The notes below the pieces were generated by a model, which was not told the DNA's origin, did not search any database, and saw only the letters and a list, made by a program, of their open reading frames with translations. The position numbers were made by a program, and so were the translations under genes. DNA of 64,000 nucleotides from Siderastrea radians (lineage: Eukaryota; Cnidaria; Anthozoa; Scleractinia; Rhizangiidae): positions 6,878,001-6,942,000 of the forward strand of contig OZ024895.1 in NCBI GenBank assembly GCA_964017195.1, given 5' to 3'. Below, piece after piece: positions 11,086-21,394 of this stretch. The first letter of the stretch is position 1, and the number at the start of each line of letters is the position of its first letter.

Positions 11086-12310
11086 TTGAAGTATTTGCTG
11101 TCGCATTTTGGGAAAATAGGTATTTCCACGATGACAATAGGCGTTTATGAAAACCACGCTTTCCTGATAATAAACCTCGACAAAGTGACAAGACATTATG
11201 CGTGCAGGAAATGTCACAAGAGATTTAGCAAATTGTGTAGTTTGAGGCGACAGAGACTTGTACAGCGGGGTGGGGCGGGGGGGGGGGGAACCAAGGTTGT
11301 TTGTCTGTGGGAAAAATCCAGCCTCCAGAATCTGCTTTTGAAAAAGCGTTTTATGCATTTGGGAAAAAATCGATCTACTGGCTGGAATATGAGGCCAAAA
11401 GACGTGGTGTTCATATTCATCATCAACTGTGTGGATATGGTAAGGAAAGAGTGATTTCAGGGTACCCTGTTGACGATGATTGTCTGGAAACCAAAACAGT
11501 TTTCCAGTTTTATGGTTGTCATACGCACGGTTGTTCAAAGTGTTTTCCAAAACCGGAACAAAGGAAAGAAGTGGTCATTTTTGAAAAAGTTCACAACAAA
11601 AACCGAGGTTTAACGAGAGATGAGGTTTGTGAACGCACTCTGCAAATAAGGAAAGCAATTCTTGACGCAGGCTATAACCTCGTAGAGCTATGGAATCATC
11701 AAGCTACAAAAAAGTGGCCTGTTGATTTTCCCCAAAAAACAAAACAAAACCTTCCCGCATGCGATAGTTTTTTATATTGAGGCTATTCAGGATCAAACAA
11801 AACGCAATAAAGCAACTTCTGATTTGCTTTTCGAAAACAAGCACGTTTCCGTTTCGGTTTCATTAGCAGATACTTTGAAACGAGAACCAGAACACATAAA
11901 CAGCAGAGACCCCGCAGACTTGATTAGAAAATTTTGGTAAGCTTTACAAAACGGGCAGAAAATTTAGAGAACAAATGAGAGAAGACTTCGAAAATTTGCC
12001 AAAAAAGCAGCAAGAATAAATAAATCAATGGTGTTTTCAAATTCCGGTATTGGGGATTAACTCAGGGCGTTATGATTTGAACCTGATTAAAAAATATTAT
12101 GTAACTCATCTTTCACAAGGAAATGATGTTAAGGTTGCAACCAAACAAGGAAGAACTATGTTTCTGTCAACACCAGATTTGAAATTTTTGGACATTATCA
12201 ACTAAGTTACGATAAATGGGTAAAAACGTAAGAAGCAAAATTGACAAAATCGTGGATGCCATATGAGTGGTTTGATACAGCGGAAAAATTGGATCACCCA
12301 GAGCTCTTGG
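11086..12310 (+). pseudogene. Polinton DNA polymerase B, middle part with exonuclease domain (broken)
   Basis: The polymerase resumes after the L2 tail with GVYENHAFLIINLDKVTRHY and a CxxC...H-like zinc motif (ACRKCHKRF). After a frame change near 11275-11300 (a G-rich run) it reads YWLEYEAKRRGVHIHHQLCG and VFQFYGCHTHGCSKCFP, a conserved block of Polinton-type polymerases. The exonuclease I region reads AIVFYIEAIQ, where the family normally has Asp-x-Glu, so the first catalytic Asp appears to be Tyr. In-frame stops follow at about 12016 and 12200. The palm domain is not found before the L1 insertion. Confidence 0.75.
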
Positions 12311-12630
12311 TTTTCAAAAGTAAAAAATGAGCACACTATAGACTAACAATAAAACAGAACTGAAAATAATTATATCATGAAACAATGAGCGTTACTGGAA
12401 CAAACCCCAACGTCTCATAGCAAGAATAAAGAAATAAGCTTTGTCTTGTTCAAAATGAAATCACACGTTTAGATTTGGTTTTCAGTACCGACACATCTTT
12501 ATTCAACAAGTAAGACTTTTAGTAAAAACTAAGGCATACCCTCCGCGAACTCTGCTGCATATCTTAGTATTTTAGACATTTTTGTTCGTTCTTGGTCAAG
12601 ATTTTCGCAAATCGACTGTAAAAACTGTTG
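12311..12630. other. unassigned sequence inside the Polinton, left of the LINE insertion
   Basis: AT-rich sequence that does not continue the polymerase. A short minus-strand ORF is present, but nothing is recognisable. The end (12631-12646) is one copy of the LINE target duplication. Confidence 0.35.
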
Positions 12631-12854
12631 ACATGCAGCAGTTCTTTTTTTTTATTTTTTTTATTTTTTATTTTTATTTGTACACCGGTTCCTTTATTAT
12701 TTTACATCTTTGATTACTGACACTTCGTCCCTAATAGCTTACAATACAAACACTATTCACACTACGTTACTTACTTACTTACTGCAAACGACAATTAATT
12801 AAATTATTACACAAAAAAAAACAACAAAGAGAATGACGATGATGTGATAATTAT

Positions 12855-15800
12855 TTAAAAGAAATCTTTCCACTTAAAATTAAAATGAGCGAGTTTATTT
12901 GCACGTAAGGCGATGTACTTTTCGAGATCTATTTTTTCTCGCACGTAGACGACAAAATCCGCAAATTGATATTTTTTGTCATTTTTAGCGCAGATGAACA
13001 GGAAAAACTTGCCAAAGAGTATAAGGTGGTTGATGGTTTGAAGCGAAGATGAGCCTTTTAAGACGCCATATAATATTTCGTTTTCTGTCAAGGCTGTCAC
13101 GCTATGCTCTTTGCATTGTGAGCAGTACCACTTGGTAAATTCGTTCCAGAAAGATACAGCCAATGAACAGTACACAAATAAATGAGAGATAGATTGCTCT
13201 GTATCAGGGCAAAATGGGCAAGTAGGTGAATCGATAATTTGCATTTTGTGCAGAAGACTATTCGTGTTTAGAATATTATGTATTAATTTAAACTGAAACA
13301 CAGATAATTTAACTTCTTTTGTTACAGCAAAGGGAAGTGAGTATATTTTGCGACGTTGCGATGGATCAAAACCGCACTTGATGAGTCTTTTTTCTGCCGT
13401 AGGTGGAGGAAGATTTTTTCCATTAATCAACAGATGATATATGACTTTACACGTTAGGTTTTCTATAGTTGGCGTCGAGGAGGAGAGGTTTCCGGTTTGT
13501 GATTTTAAAAGCTCTTTCCAAGCACTTGGTATCGCAGATAAAAGCCCGTAGTATTGTAGAAAATTGCAGTTTATATGGAATTTCTGTTGGAAGGACTGAA
13601 AAGACAGAAAGCGTTTTTTTTGTTCATCTACGAGACTGGATACGTTTTTTATGCCGCCGATGTGCCAGTTTTGGAAGAACACTGACTTTTTATTTATTTT
13701 TATAAACTGATTATTCCATATAATTTGGTTTAATACGTCGCACTTCGTCTTAGGTACGTTATTGGATAACTCTTGCCAGTAAGTTATTACATCGTTGTAA
13801 AATTTCGGAAGCGATTTATCTAAATTTATGCGTTTGACATCGTAGTTGCACTCGAAAATTAGTTTGCCACCTACGCTTGATAGCAGTGAAATTGGTATAG
13901 CTTTCCATGGTGCGTCATCTGTAGAACATAAGCGCTTTACCCAACATAGTTTTAGAGCTTTATCGAATACCGTGAAGTCAGTCATATTAAGACCTCCTTC
14001 TTCTTTGCATTTGATGATCGTAGATCTTTTTATTTTAGGCTGCTTATACTTCCAAATGAAATTAAAAATAATTTTGTTGACCTCTTCCGTAAAGCCATTA
14101 GGAGTATCCAGCACGCTACACACAAACGTGAGTTTCGACAGCGCAAGTGTTTTGACTATATTAATTTTGCCATAAACAGAAATGTCTCTTGATGACCAAA
14201 TGTTGAGAACTTTTTTAAGCGACCCGAGTTTATCATAAGAGTTTTTTTCAATTGCGCGTTCGTCATTATATGAAAAATAAATTCCGAGCGCATATATCGG
14301 CTCTTCACTAAGTTTTAAGCTCAAGATTTTATCTTTGCGCAGACGCCATGATCCTAACCAAAGGAGTTCCGACTTTGTCTGGTTTATCCGAAGGCCGGAA
14401 ACACGTTCAAATTTTTCTAGAAGGTTAAACAGATTGGTTATCGATTGAGTGTCCTTTACAAATACGGTGGTGTCATCGGCATACTGAGCAAGTTTCGAAG
14501 TTTTTCCGGGTGTGATTTCAATACCTTTTATTGTAGCTGATTGTCTAATCGCATTACCTAAGACTTCTATACCTATAATAAAAAGTAATCCCGACAAAGG
14601 GCATCCTTGCCTCACGCCTCTGGATAGCGTAAAGTGTTTACTTGCAAAACCGTTATTAAGTACGCAACTAGATATGTCGTTATAGAATATTTTAACCCAT
14701 TGTTGGAGTTGAGGAGCAAATTTAAATATTTCAAGACATTTTTGTAAGTAATTCCATTCGATAGAGTCAAAGGCTTTTTCGAAGTCCAGGAACACTGCTG
14801 CACCAGGCATATTTCTTTGTTTTGTGAACGACATTATATCGGAAATAGCTCTTATACATTCTCCAATATATCTACCTTTTATATACCCTGCTTGACAAGG
14901 ATGAATAATCTTTGGTAATACTTTCTCTAGACGCATTGCAATGGCTTTAGTGGCGATTTTATAATCAGTGTTTAGCAAGGTTATTGGTCTCCAGTTTTTC
15001 AAAAACTCTAAGTTCTTGTCTTTTTTAGGAATAAGCGATATAATTCCGAGTCTTTGGGAAATTGAAAGCTTTCCTGTTTGAAAAGCATAATTGAAACTGT
15101 CAACCATTAATTTTCCTAGGGGATTCCAAAAGCGACGATAAAACTCAATGGTAAAGCCGTCTGATCCAGGTGTTTTATCGTTTTGAAAGTTACTAATTGC
15201 TTTCGCGCATTCTTCAAGTGTTAGCAACCCTTCGCACTGCTCAGCTTCGACGTTGTTTAAAGAAGTAAGCCCTTCAGATTCAAAGAAGAAAGCGAAAGTT
15301 TTGCTTTCTGGATCAGTTTGTTTGGAACTGTAAATTTTTTTATAAAAGTTAGCTTCTTCTTCTAGGATTAGTTTGGGGTCGGATAAAATAGTATCGTTAT
15401 CGGTTGTCAGCGAAGTTATGTGTTTTTTCTTATGATTTCTTTTCTCTAGGTTGTAGAAGTATTTGCTGTTTTTTTCCCCGAACTCGTACCATCTAACTTT
15501 GCTACGGAGCATGGCACCTTGAGTTCTACCCGCGACTATTTTTTTTAATTTACTTTTGGCGCGATCCATTTCGGCTTTGGTGGTATCACTAAAATTAGAA
15601 CGTAGTTGTTCTTGTAATTTACTAAATTGTTGTAAAAGTTCTTTCTCTTCATCACGTTTTTGTTTGGCCTTTCTTTTGGCAAACACGATTGTAGTAGCTC
15701 TAATTTCCATTTTAACCATTTCCCAGAATAGTCCTTTGTCTGTAAGGTCTGCATACTTTGATAAGAACGTGGGAACACTCTTGGTGATACGTTCGATATA

Positions 15801-16588
15801 TTCATTGTCTGTAAGTAATGAGTTATTAAATTTCCAAAATCCTGGGCCTCGTTCGCTTCTTTTTGCTCATAGTTTATGTGGAGCTGCAGTGCTGAATGAT
15901 CTGAAAAAATGTTGGAAACTATTTGGCAATCGGTAATAAGGTTTTGCATATTTTGAGACGCGAAAAAATAGTCTAATCGGCATTGAATTTTCAAGGATGT
16001 GTTGCTCCAAGTGAAGCCAGGCATATTCGGATGCTTTTGTCTCCACATGTTCACAAGATCAAAGGTATTTTTCAGCTGATTGATTTCTTGAATAACAGTT
16101 TTTTTGCTTTCAAAAGAGCGACCGCCACGTTTATCGAGGTTGCTCAGAGCGCAATTAAAATCTCCACCAACTAACACCTTTTCATTAACAACTTGGTTTA
16201 ACACTGATGTCGACAAGTCCCAAAGGAACTTCACCTGCTGTTGTTGATCGTTTGGTGCATAAACATTCAAGAAATTAAGTTTTGATCCATCGACAAACGC
16301 TTCTACAAGAATATATCTACCGTTTTTGTCGGCGATTTGTTTCTCGATCGTTACGTCTAGTCGGGGTTTAAACATAATCATAACGCCTCGGCTGTGTGTT
16401 GAGCCATGACTAGAAAAAATTTTTCCGCCCCATTCGGCTTCCCATAAATTTAAATTTTGCGAAGAAGAATATGTCTCTTGTAAGAAAATAACGTCCGATT
16501 TTTGTTGATGGAGCCATCTAAATACTTGTCTTCGATTTGAGGTCTTGTTCAAACCTCTTACATTGAGTGATATGATTTTAAGGCTCAT
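12855..16588 (-). pseudogene. LINE ORF2: endonuclease and reverse transcriptase, one frameshift
   Basis: The first frame (16588 to about 15860) encodes an APE-type endonuclease: SLNVRGLN, LQETYSS, VGGDFN, RLDYFF and SDHSAL. The second frame (about 15875 to 12855) encodes the linker RWYEFGEKNSKYFYNLEKRN and the reverse transcriptase: PGSDGF, LIPKK, VFLDFEKAFDSIEW, GVRQGCPLSGLLF and catalytic QYADDTTVF. It ends with a C-terminal Cys/His motif (CPFCPDTEQSISHLFVYC). The frames meet in an A-rich stretch near 15855-15875, where one base is gained or lost. Total length of about 1,245 codons is normal for the L1/Tx1 group. Without the single frameshift all catalytic motifs are present. Confidence 0.88.
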
Positions 16589-16911
16589 CTAAGCTGTGCA
16601 TACAAAAAAAACACTCTGATCTTTGCAATTTGCGAATTTTGACGGTTCGGCGATGGTGATAAATAATGAAAGTAATAATAATAATAAAAAAATCTGGAAA
16701 GACTTCTAATTTGTGATTTAGCTCGAATATAAACAAAGCGACATTGAACAACAATACGGCTAACACTATAGACCTAAAGATAGACGTAAACAAAACTAGC
16801 AACTGAAATAAAACACAAAAAAACCTGCTGCGCATCTGAAGCAGGTTACCTTGTCTGAAACGTGCGAAAGCACTCCTTAGAGTTCCACAAAAGCAAATTA
16901 CAGTATCTGGC

Positions 16912-17799
16912 TTAGCCACTTTCCATTATTCGACCATAAAGCGGAAAGTTCTTTGTCTCAGGACCGCGATAAACCGCATTTTCAATAATCAGTTTTTCGA
17001 CGTTAAAGAAAGCCATCTTCCTTTGTTCCTTTGCTTTCTTGAGCACTGGATGTAGCTTTTTCCTAATTTCGTCAACTTCCTTCGGGAAGTCATCAGCAAC
17101 GCCATATTTTTTACCTTTAGGCAAGTTCTTGATGCGTGATTTAATAAATTCTTTGTCTTGAAAGAAGGATACTTTTGCGATTATAGGCCTCGGTTGTCTT
17201 TTGTCTTCCTTTGGTCGCGTTGGTATCCTATGCACTCTTTCAAATTCGATATCTTCGAGTTCGCCACTCGGTATCTTCATTTCTTTCTGCAAAAATTGCC
17301 TAAGTTTCCTTTCGGTATCTTTGGGTGATTCGTGGTCATCATCCTGTATACCGAAGAATTTGATATTGTTTCGTCGGTTGTGGCATTCCTGTTTGATCAG
17401 TCGCCTCTCGAGTTCATCTACTTTGGCAATTTTGTCGCTCGCGGCTGCAAGCTTAGTCACGGTTGAAGCGGCTTCATTCTTTAGTTCGGCTATTTCGGCC
17501 TGCGAAAGCTCCAAACTTTCTTTCAAGGCGTTCTTTTCCTTTTCGAGCTTTACCACTTTGGCTTGAAGTTGTTTTATTTCAGGAAGCATCGACAGAACTT
17601 TGTCCAGTTTCTCTTGTATGCCATCTAGCTTCTTGCTGCACATGGTGCAGCCATGATTGTGTTCTTCTTCACCAGCACCCTCTTCGTCCGTTTGTGAGCC
17701 ACACTCTCGAATTCGTTTTCTTCTTCGACTTTCTTTTACTTCTTCTTTAGATTCTCTGGTCGAAGGTTGGTTTAATCCGTCATCTGCCCCTGCAGACAT
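16912..17799 (-). CDS. L1/Tx1-like LINE ORF1 protein
   Basis: 295 residues. After an acidic/basic N-terminus (KESRRRKRIRE) there is a CxxC pair (CTMCSKK, about residue 50), then a long heptad-rich coiled coil (about residues 60-150). An RRM-like segment with HNRRNNIKFFGI and ERVHRIPTR follows, then a C-terminal domain with KYGVADDFPKEVDEIRKKL. This is the layout of L1-type ORF1 nucleic-acid chaperones, which trimerise through the coiled coil and bind the element's RNA. The start is the first Met of the open frame, 70 bp after the element's 5' end. It is intact. Confidence 0.85.
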   Translation of the reverse strand: MSAGADDGLNQPSTRESKEEVKESRRRKRIRECGSQTDEEGAGEEEHNHGCTMCSKKLDGIQEKLDKVLSMLPEIKQLQAKVVKLEKEKNALKESLELSQAEIAELKNEAASTVTKLAAASDKIAKVDELERRLIKQECHNRRNNIKFFGIQDDDHESPKDTERKLRQFLQKEMKIPSGELEDIEFERVHRIPTRPKEDKRQPRPIIAKVSFFQDKEFIKSRIKNLPKGKKYGVADDFPKEVDEIRKKLHPVLKKAKEQRKMAFFNVEKLIIENAVYRGPETKNFPLYGRIMESG

Positions 17800-17885
17800 C
17801 TTGAAATTACATAGGGACTAGCGGAGCGCTGGAAAACGTGTCTGCCATCTTTCGCGTCCCAGGCCTTCCACATGCAGCAGTTCTT

Positions 17886-18312
17886 GTCGAAGACACAGCG
17901 ATGCGAGGTTTTTTGTTTGACTATTTTAGCTAACAGTCATTAATAATCATATATTGTCTTGACTGAAGCTAAATGGGACAAGATTAGAAAAGAGATCACC
18001 ACGGAAAATAACGAAATTTTAAACGAGAAACGGAGGTCAAAAGACTAACTTGCAGTTAACCCGTGTTAAATCAAATGGCGTGTCAATAAGAAAACTACAA
18101 CTCGAAAAAAGCAGGCCAGCAAAATTTTCTCAACAAAACCACAGGAATACTCGCCTTTTTCGGAGAATAACCAGGCCTTTTATTCCATTGCTGATATTTC
18201 CTTTCACTTTACAACGGTTAGTGAGAGAAAAGTTCCATTTTTAAGAAGAAAAATCCAACGTTTCGCTGTGCTGGAGTAAAATGATTTCACTTCACGTTTT
18301 CCCGGGAATTAG
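17886..18312. other. unassigned Polinton interior sequence right of the LINE
   Basis: Follows the right copy of the LINE target duplication. Short open frames (for example 18050-18244) show no recognisable protein. The polymerase palm motifs A and B that should lie before 18465 are not seen, so this part has been deleted or replaced. Confidence 0.35.
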
Positions 18313-18410
18313 AGCGGTCCGTACGCGGGGTCCGGATGGGAAAATCCGGACCACTGGAGCGCGCGTCATTAGCCAATCAGATTCAAGGATTTAGGATTCC
18401 GGACCGCTGA
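18313..18410. mobile_element. short MITE with AGCGGTCCG termini
   Basis: About 98 bp bounded by agagcggtccg and cggaccgctgag, an inverted repeat, with further internal GGTCCGGA/TCCGGACC palindromes. It sits just before the polymerase fragment at 18465. The family is not assigned. Confidence 0.55.
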
Positions 18411-18464
18411 GATGCCTCAGAAAAAAATAAAAAGTTGTTATTGACCGTTGTTTTCAAGTCGGGA

Positions 18465-19013
18465 TCGTGGTTTACCAGATGGCTAAACTTCGGGTGTTGC
18501 AGTTTTATTACGATTGCTTTGACCGGTTTGTTGATAGGCGTGAGTTTGAGCTGATCCAGACGGACACAGACAGTTTTTACTTTGGGCTCTCGTTTGACAC
18601 GTTGGAAGAAGCTGTGCGCCCCGAGTTATTGGACGTGTTTAACCCCGTCAAAAAAGAATGATTTGCTTGGGACAAATGGAGTGGGCGGGAGCCGGGTTTG
18701 TTTAAGCTTGAATTTGAGGGCAAAAGAGGAATCGCTTTGTGCAACAAGTGCTATTTCATGCAGAAAGATGACAAGAAAAAGGTGTCGTCAAAAGGCGTGT
18801 CAAAATGTCAAAACAAGTTGAATTGGGAGAGGTATCAAGCAGTATTAGACGGAGGTAAGGACTTTGCTACAGAGGTATAAGAATGAACAAAGGGGTCATA
18901 TGTACGTACGAGCAAAAGAAGCTGGGCCTGAGCGCTTATTACGGCAAACGCTGGGTGCTGCCTGACGGGGCCCACACAGAGGCAATAGAGTATCAGCTAG
19001 CGGGAGGAATGTA
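18465..19013 (+). pseudogene. Polinton DNA polymerase B, C-terminal palm and thumb (frameshifted)
   Basis: Reads YQMAKLRVLQFYYDCFDRF and then QTDTDSFYFG, which carries the DTDS catalytic motif C of family-B polymerases. A frameshift follows near 18660, then KLEFEGKRGIALCNKCYFMQ and KKKVSSKGVSKCQNKLNWER, the Lys-rich thumb-side motif. After another break the final block TYEQKKLGLSAYYGKRWVLP ends at a stop at 19011-19013. Motifs A and B are missing upstream. The gene is dead. Confidence 0.75.
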
Positions 19014-19020
19014 AAAGTGC

Positions 19021-19250
19021 GTTGTGGAAAAAGTCATTACCCACGAGGATTACAAAAAGACAGTCTTTCAAGGTGTCAGCCGCCGGCATGAGATGACAGT
19101 GCTTCGGAGCAAGAAGCAAATAATTTACGGCCAGCTGATGAACAAAAGTTCGCTCTCACCATTTGATTCAAAGCGTTATCTTCTACCAGACGGAATCCAC
19201 ACCCTGGCCTGTGGGCACAAGGATAAACTCGCGGCCAGGGTCAACTTGTA
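19021..19250 (+). pseudogene. second polymerase-B C-terminal-like fragment
   Basis: An open frame of 75 codons from 19024 reads KTVFQGVSRRHEMTVLRSKK and SPFDSKRYLLPDGIHTLACG. It resembles the preceding polymerase end in its last block (KRYLLPDGIHT against KRWVLPDGAHT) but differs elsewhere. It may be the tail of a related polymerase gene brought in by recombination between two Polintons. Comparison with complete elements would decide this. Confidence 0.5.
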
Positions 19251-19254
19251 GCAT

Positions 19255-19612
19255 TTGTGACCATTTCAAAGGCCCGCGTTTGTAAATTTTTTGAAAACAT
19301 TCGCAACCTCAGCAGAGTCTTTCGAGGTCAATGGTTCAGCTTCTTTATTTCGGCTGGCAACATCAACAACTGTCATGTTTGTAAGTTTTTCGGCCCCGGC
19401 CACGTCCCAGAGTATCATGTGGGAAAAAATAAGATCCGCTTGATGAACTTTGTTGGGGCAGATACGACAAACTTTGGCGTATCTTCAGGAAGATATATTT
19501 GCCAAATGGCTTCTTTAATCAACCACTTCTTCGCAGCATCCTCAGAGACCTTGGCCGCTGCGGCGAGCTTTTATACAGCAGCAAGACCTTTCCAATACCC
19601 TTGAGGGATATA
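19255..19612 (-). pseudogene. Polinton retroviral-type (rve) integrase fragment
   Basis: On the minus strand, beginning near 19612, the sequence reads YWKGLAAV, an in-frame stop, then KLAAAAKVSEDAAKKWLIKE and QIYLPEDTPKFVVS. After a frameshift it gives HDTLGRGRKTYK, and after another TVVDVASRNKEAEPLTSKDS, which contains a conserved Asp of the rve/DDE integrase core. It stops near 19257, before the catalytic Glu region. Integrases of this type insert Polinton DNA. At least one stop and two frameshifts make it inactive. Running opposite to the polymerase is consistent with Polinton gene layouts. Confidence 0.65.
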
Positions 19613-19653
19613 GTAAATGTTTGAAAGCTTGGCATTCACCGTATATAATAAAT

Positions 19654-20079
19654 TTATAAAAATCGAAAGGCGGCATATCCAAGAGCAAGAGCGCCGGCGC
19701 CAACAGAAAGTAGCTCACCTTGTTTTTGTCGCCCGTTGGGCTGGTAAAAGCCAGAAAACTTTGGTTCACGCGGCATGGTGAGTTGGTCATGTTGGTGGAC
19801 CTGGTTATAAATCTTGAAAGCGTAGTCGGTATTCGTAAAGTTTTGCTTGGCCTCTCTTTGATGTCGTGCTGGGTTTCAATCCAGTCAAACAGCTTTGTTC
19901 TTTCTTTCTCATATTTGGCGTAGGCGGATTGGTAAGCCTCGAGCCTTATCATGTCTTACTTTTTCTTCGATAGAGGCCTTTGAGTCATCACCGGAGAGAA
20001 CACGAGCAAGGTAATTGCCGCCAATGAAAGCAACAGCGTTGAGCACAGCACCGCCAGCCATAATGGCAACGCTAGCCAT
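19654..20079 (-). pseudogene. small virus-like element ORF with alanine/glycine-rich N-terminus and C-terminal membrane segment
   Basis: Starts at an ATG on the complement at 20077-20079 with MASVAIMAGGAVLNAVAFIG, then a basic/acidic helical stretch in a second frame (AYQSAYAKYEKERTKLFDWI), then a third-frame hydrophobic end (LLSVGAGALALGYAAF) before a stop at 19654-19656. Two frameshifts separate the parts. From general recall, similar small proteins lie beside polymerase-B genes in cnidarian genomes. That has not been checked, and the function is unknown. Confidence 0.55.
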
Positions 20080-20102
20080 GTTGTATATGTAATAAAAAAG
20101 AA

Positions 20103-20324
20103 TTACACGGTTTTTGGAAGTATTTTTTGGTCCTCGAGGTACTGCTTCAAAGCAATGCTTCCAGCCATGACGGCGATGAACTTAACGTAGTTCATCACAT
20201 TGCTGCTGTGGTCAGAGGTGAAATTATCTTTAACTATTTTTTTCGCAATCCATCTGATGCCAGCGGAAAGGCCAGTGAGTGTGGCAGCATCAAGAACAGT
20301 TTTAACAAGCTTGTTGTCAGACAT
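20103..20324 (-). CDS. small hydrophobic ORF of the Polinton-like element (73 aa)
   Basis: Intact from MSDNKLVKTVLDAATLTGLS to a stop at 20103-20105. Two amphipathic or hydrophobic segments are visible, LTGLSAGIRWIA (residues 17-28) and a membrane-like KFIAVMAGSIALKQYL (residues 49-64). The open frame continues upstream without a stop into the Gln-rich ORF, but the Met at 20324 fits as the original start. The function is unknown; it sits in the minus-strand cluster with the integrase remnant. Confidence 0.55.
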   Translation of the reverse strand: MSDNKLVKTVLDAATLTGLSAGIRWIAKKIVKDNFTSDHSSNVMNYVKFIAVMAGSIALKQYLEDQKILPKTV

Positions 20325-20338
20325 GGTTACATATAAGG

Positions 20339-20760
20339 TAAAACATTTTAAATCTGTTTGTCGAATGGTGGATCTTTTTAGAGTCTTGGTGGGAGGAGGT
20401 GCAAAGTTTTCCACCGGCTTTGGTTCTTCTATTCGTGAAGATAAAGATGACATGATCGCTTCACGTTGATAATAAACACCCAAAGCGGAGATAATTAAAC
20501 CATCAACGCCAAGGATGAGGTAGCCACAGTTATTGCTCACGTTTTGTTCCGTAGCGGGTGTATCAGCTGGTGCGGCCTTTGTTTCTGAGTAAGCAGCAGC
20601 TTGTTGTTGTTGTTGTTGTTGTTGTTTTTTTTGTTTTTTTTGCTGCTGCGCGAGCGTGTTTGTTGTATTCTGCTAATTTCTTTCCAGCCGCAACCCGACC
20701 GCTTTTACTTTAGCGGTGATTTTTTCTTTTTCTTCAGTGGTGACAGCAGCACAATGATTG
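20339..20760 (-). pseudogene. Gln-rich membrane-segment ORF of the Polinton-like element (frameshifted)
   Basis: From right to left the complement reads AVTTEEKEKITAKVKAVGLR, a frame break, KKLAEYNKHARAAAKK, a CAA/ACA repeat (poly-Gln or poly-Thr by frame, 20600-20630), then SETKAAPADTPATEQNVSNN. A hydrophobic segment (GYLILGVDGLIISALGVYY) and a proline-rich tail (EEPKPVENFAPPPTK) follow. The original C-terminus is unclear because the frame now runs into the next ORF. At least one frameshift is present. Function unknown. Confidence 0.5.
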
Positions 20761-20780
20761 TAATTACTTCATTTATATTT

Positions 20781-21394
20781 GTGATGTAGTGTATGTATTT
20801 GTAGGATTATAATAAACTGTCCCTGACCCCAAAAAGAAGATCAAAGGTCAAAAGAAAATATTATTACCATAACGAGTCCAAAGGATGTCTGTCATGCTGC
20901 CTGTGTTGCAACTTAATCGCGAATTAGACACCTGTCACATGTCTCTCCCAATCCCCGGGGCGTGGGCTGTCAGTTCGACTAACGTGACAAAGTTCACTCG
21001 ATTTTCGTAGGAGACCGGGGGACGTCCATTAAAAAAGTGATGGGGGCGCTCGACGTCTTTTTCGGCTCGCTAAAAACGTCTGCTCTGTCGTGTTCAACTT
21101 AAGTTCGTTATGAAAATTACTAGAGGCTACATCCATGAATCAAGGTACAAATTACGTTTCTAATTGTAAGAAATTCTACTCAAAGTTGTACGGGTTTTTT
21201 TATTGAATATAAACTGAGGAGCCTTACATGGTTTACACTAATCAAGCTTCATAGTAGATGATAGTATGATAATATGATACAGAACAACAAAATTAACAAC
21301 TATATTGGTTCCCACCACCTAAACAAATATTGTCATGATTATTCCTCTGATCCTCTGCCCCGCTGCTCCTCGGTTCCTTTGTGCCTACTGTTTC
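20781..21394. other. unassigned intronic DNA
   Basis: No gene or terminal repeat was recognised. It probably contains the right end of the Polinton, which could not be located. Confidence 0.3.

Larger units (their letters stand above)
12647..17869 (-). mobile_element. full-length L1/Tx1-like LINE with 16-bp target duplication
   Basis: The element runs on the minus strand from 17869 (5' end) to a T-rich tract at 12647-12680 (its poly-A tail). The 16-bp word acatgcagcagttctt occurs at 12631-12646 and at 17870-17885, an exact target-site duplication. ORF1 (16912-17799) and ORF2 (12855-16588) are in the standard order, with a short 5' UTR of about 70 bp and a 3' UTR of about 200 bp. Only one frameshift was detected, in ORF2. 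Exact flanking repeats and good ORFs show that it is a young insertion in an old Polinton. Confidence 0.92.
8850..20780. mobile_element. decayed Polinton/Maverick virus-like element carrying nested LINEs
   Basis: Signature genes are all present but broken: a protein-primed type-B DNA polymerase on the plus strand (pieces from about 8927 to 19013), a retroviral-type integrase on the minus strand (19255-19612), and small minus-strand membrane-associated ORFs (19654-20760). This gene set defines Polinton/Maverick elements, which are virus-like transposons of animals. An L2 fragment (9827-11085), an L1/Tx1-like LINE (12647-17869) and a short MITE (18313-18410) were inserted later. Terminal inverted repeats were not found, so both outer limits are approximate. 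Several frameshifts and missing polymerase motifs show that the copy is dead. Confidence 0.8.

Noticed and set aside
13469..17750. Plus-strand ORFs opposite the L1-like LINE
   Set aside because: They are shadows of ORF1 and ORF2 on the other strand.
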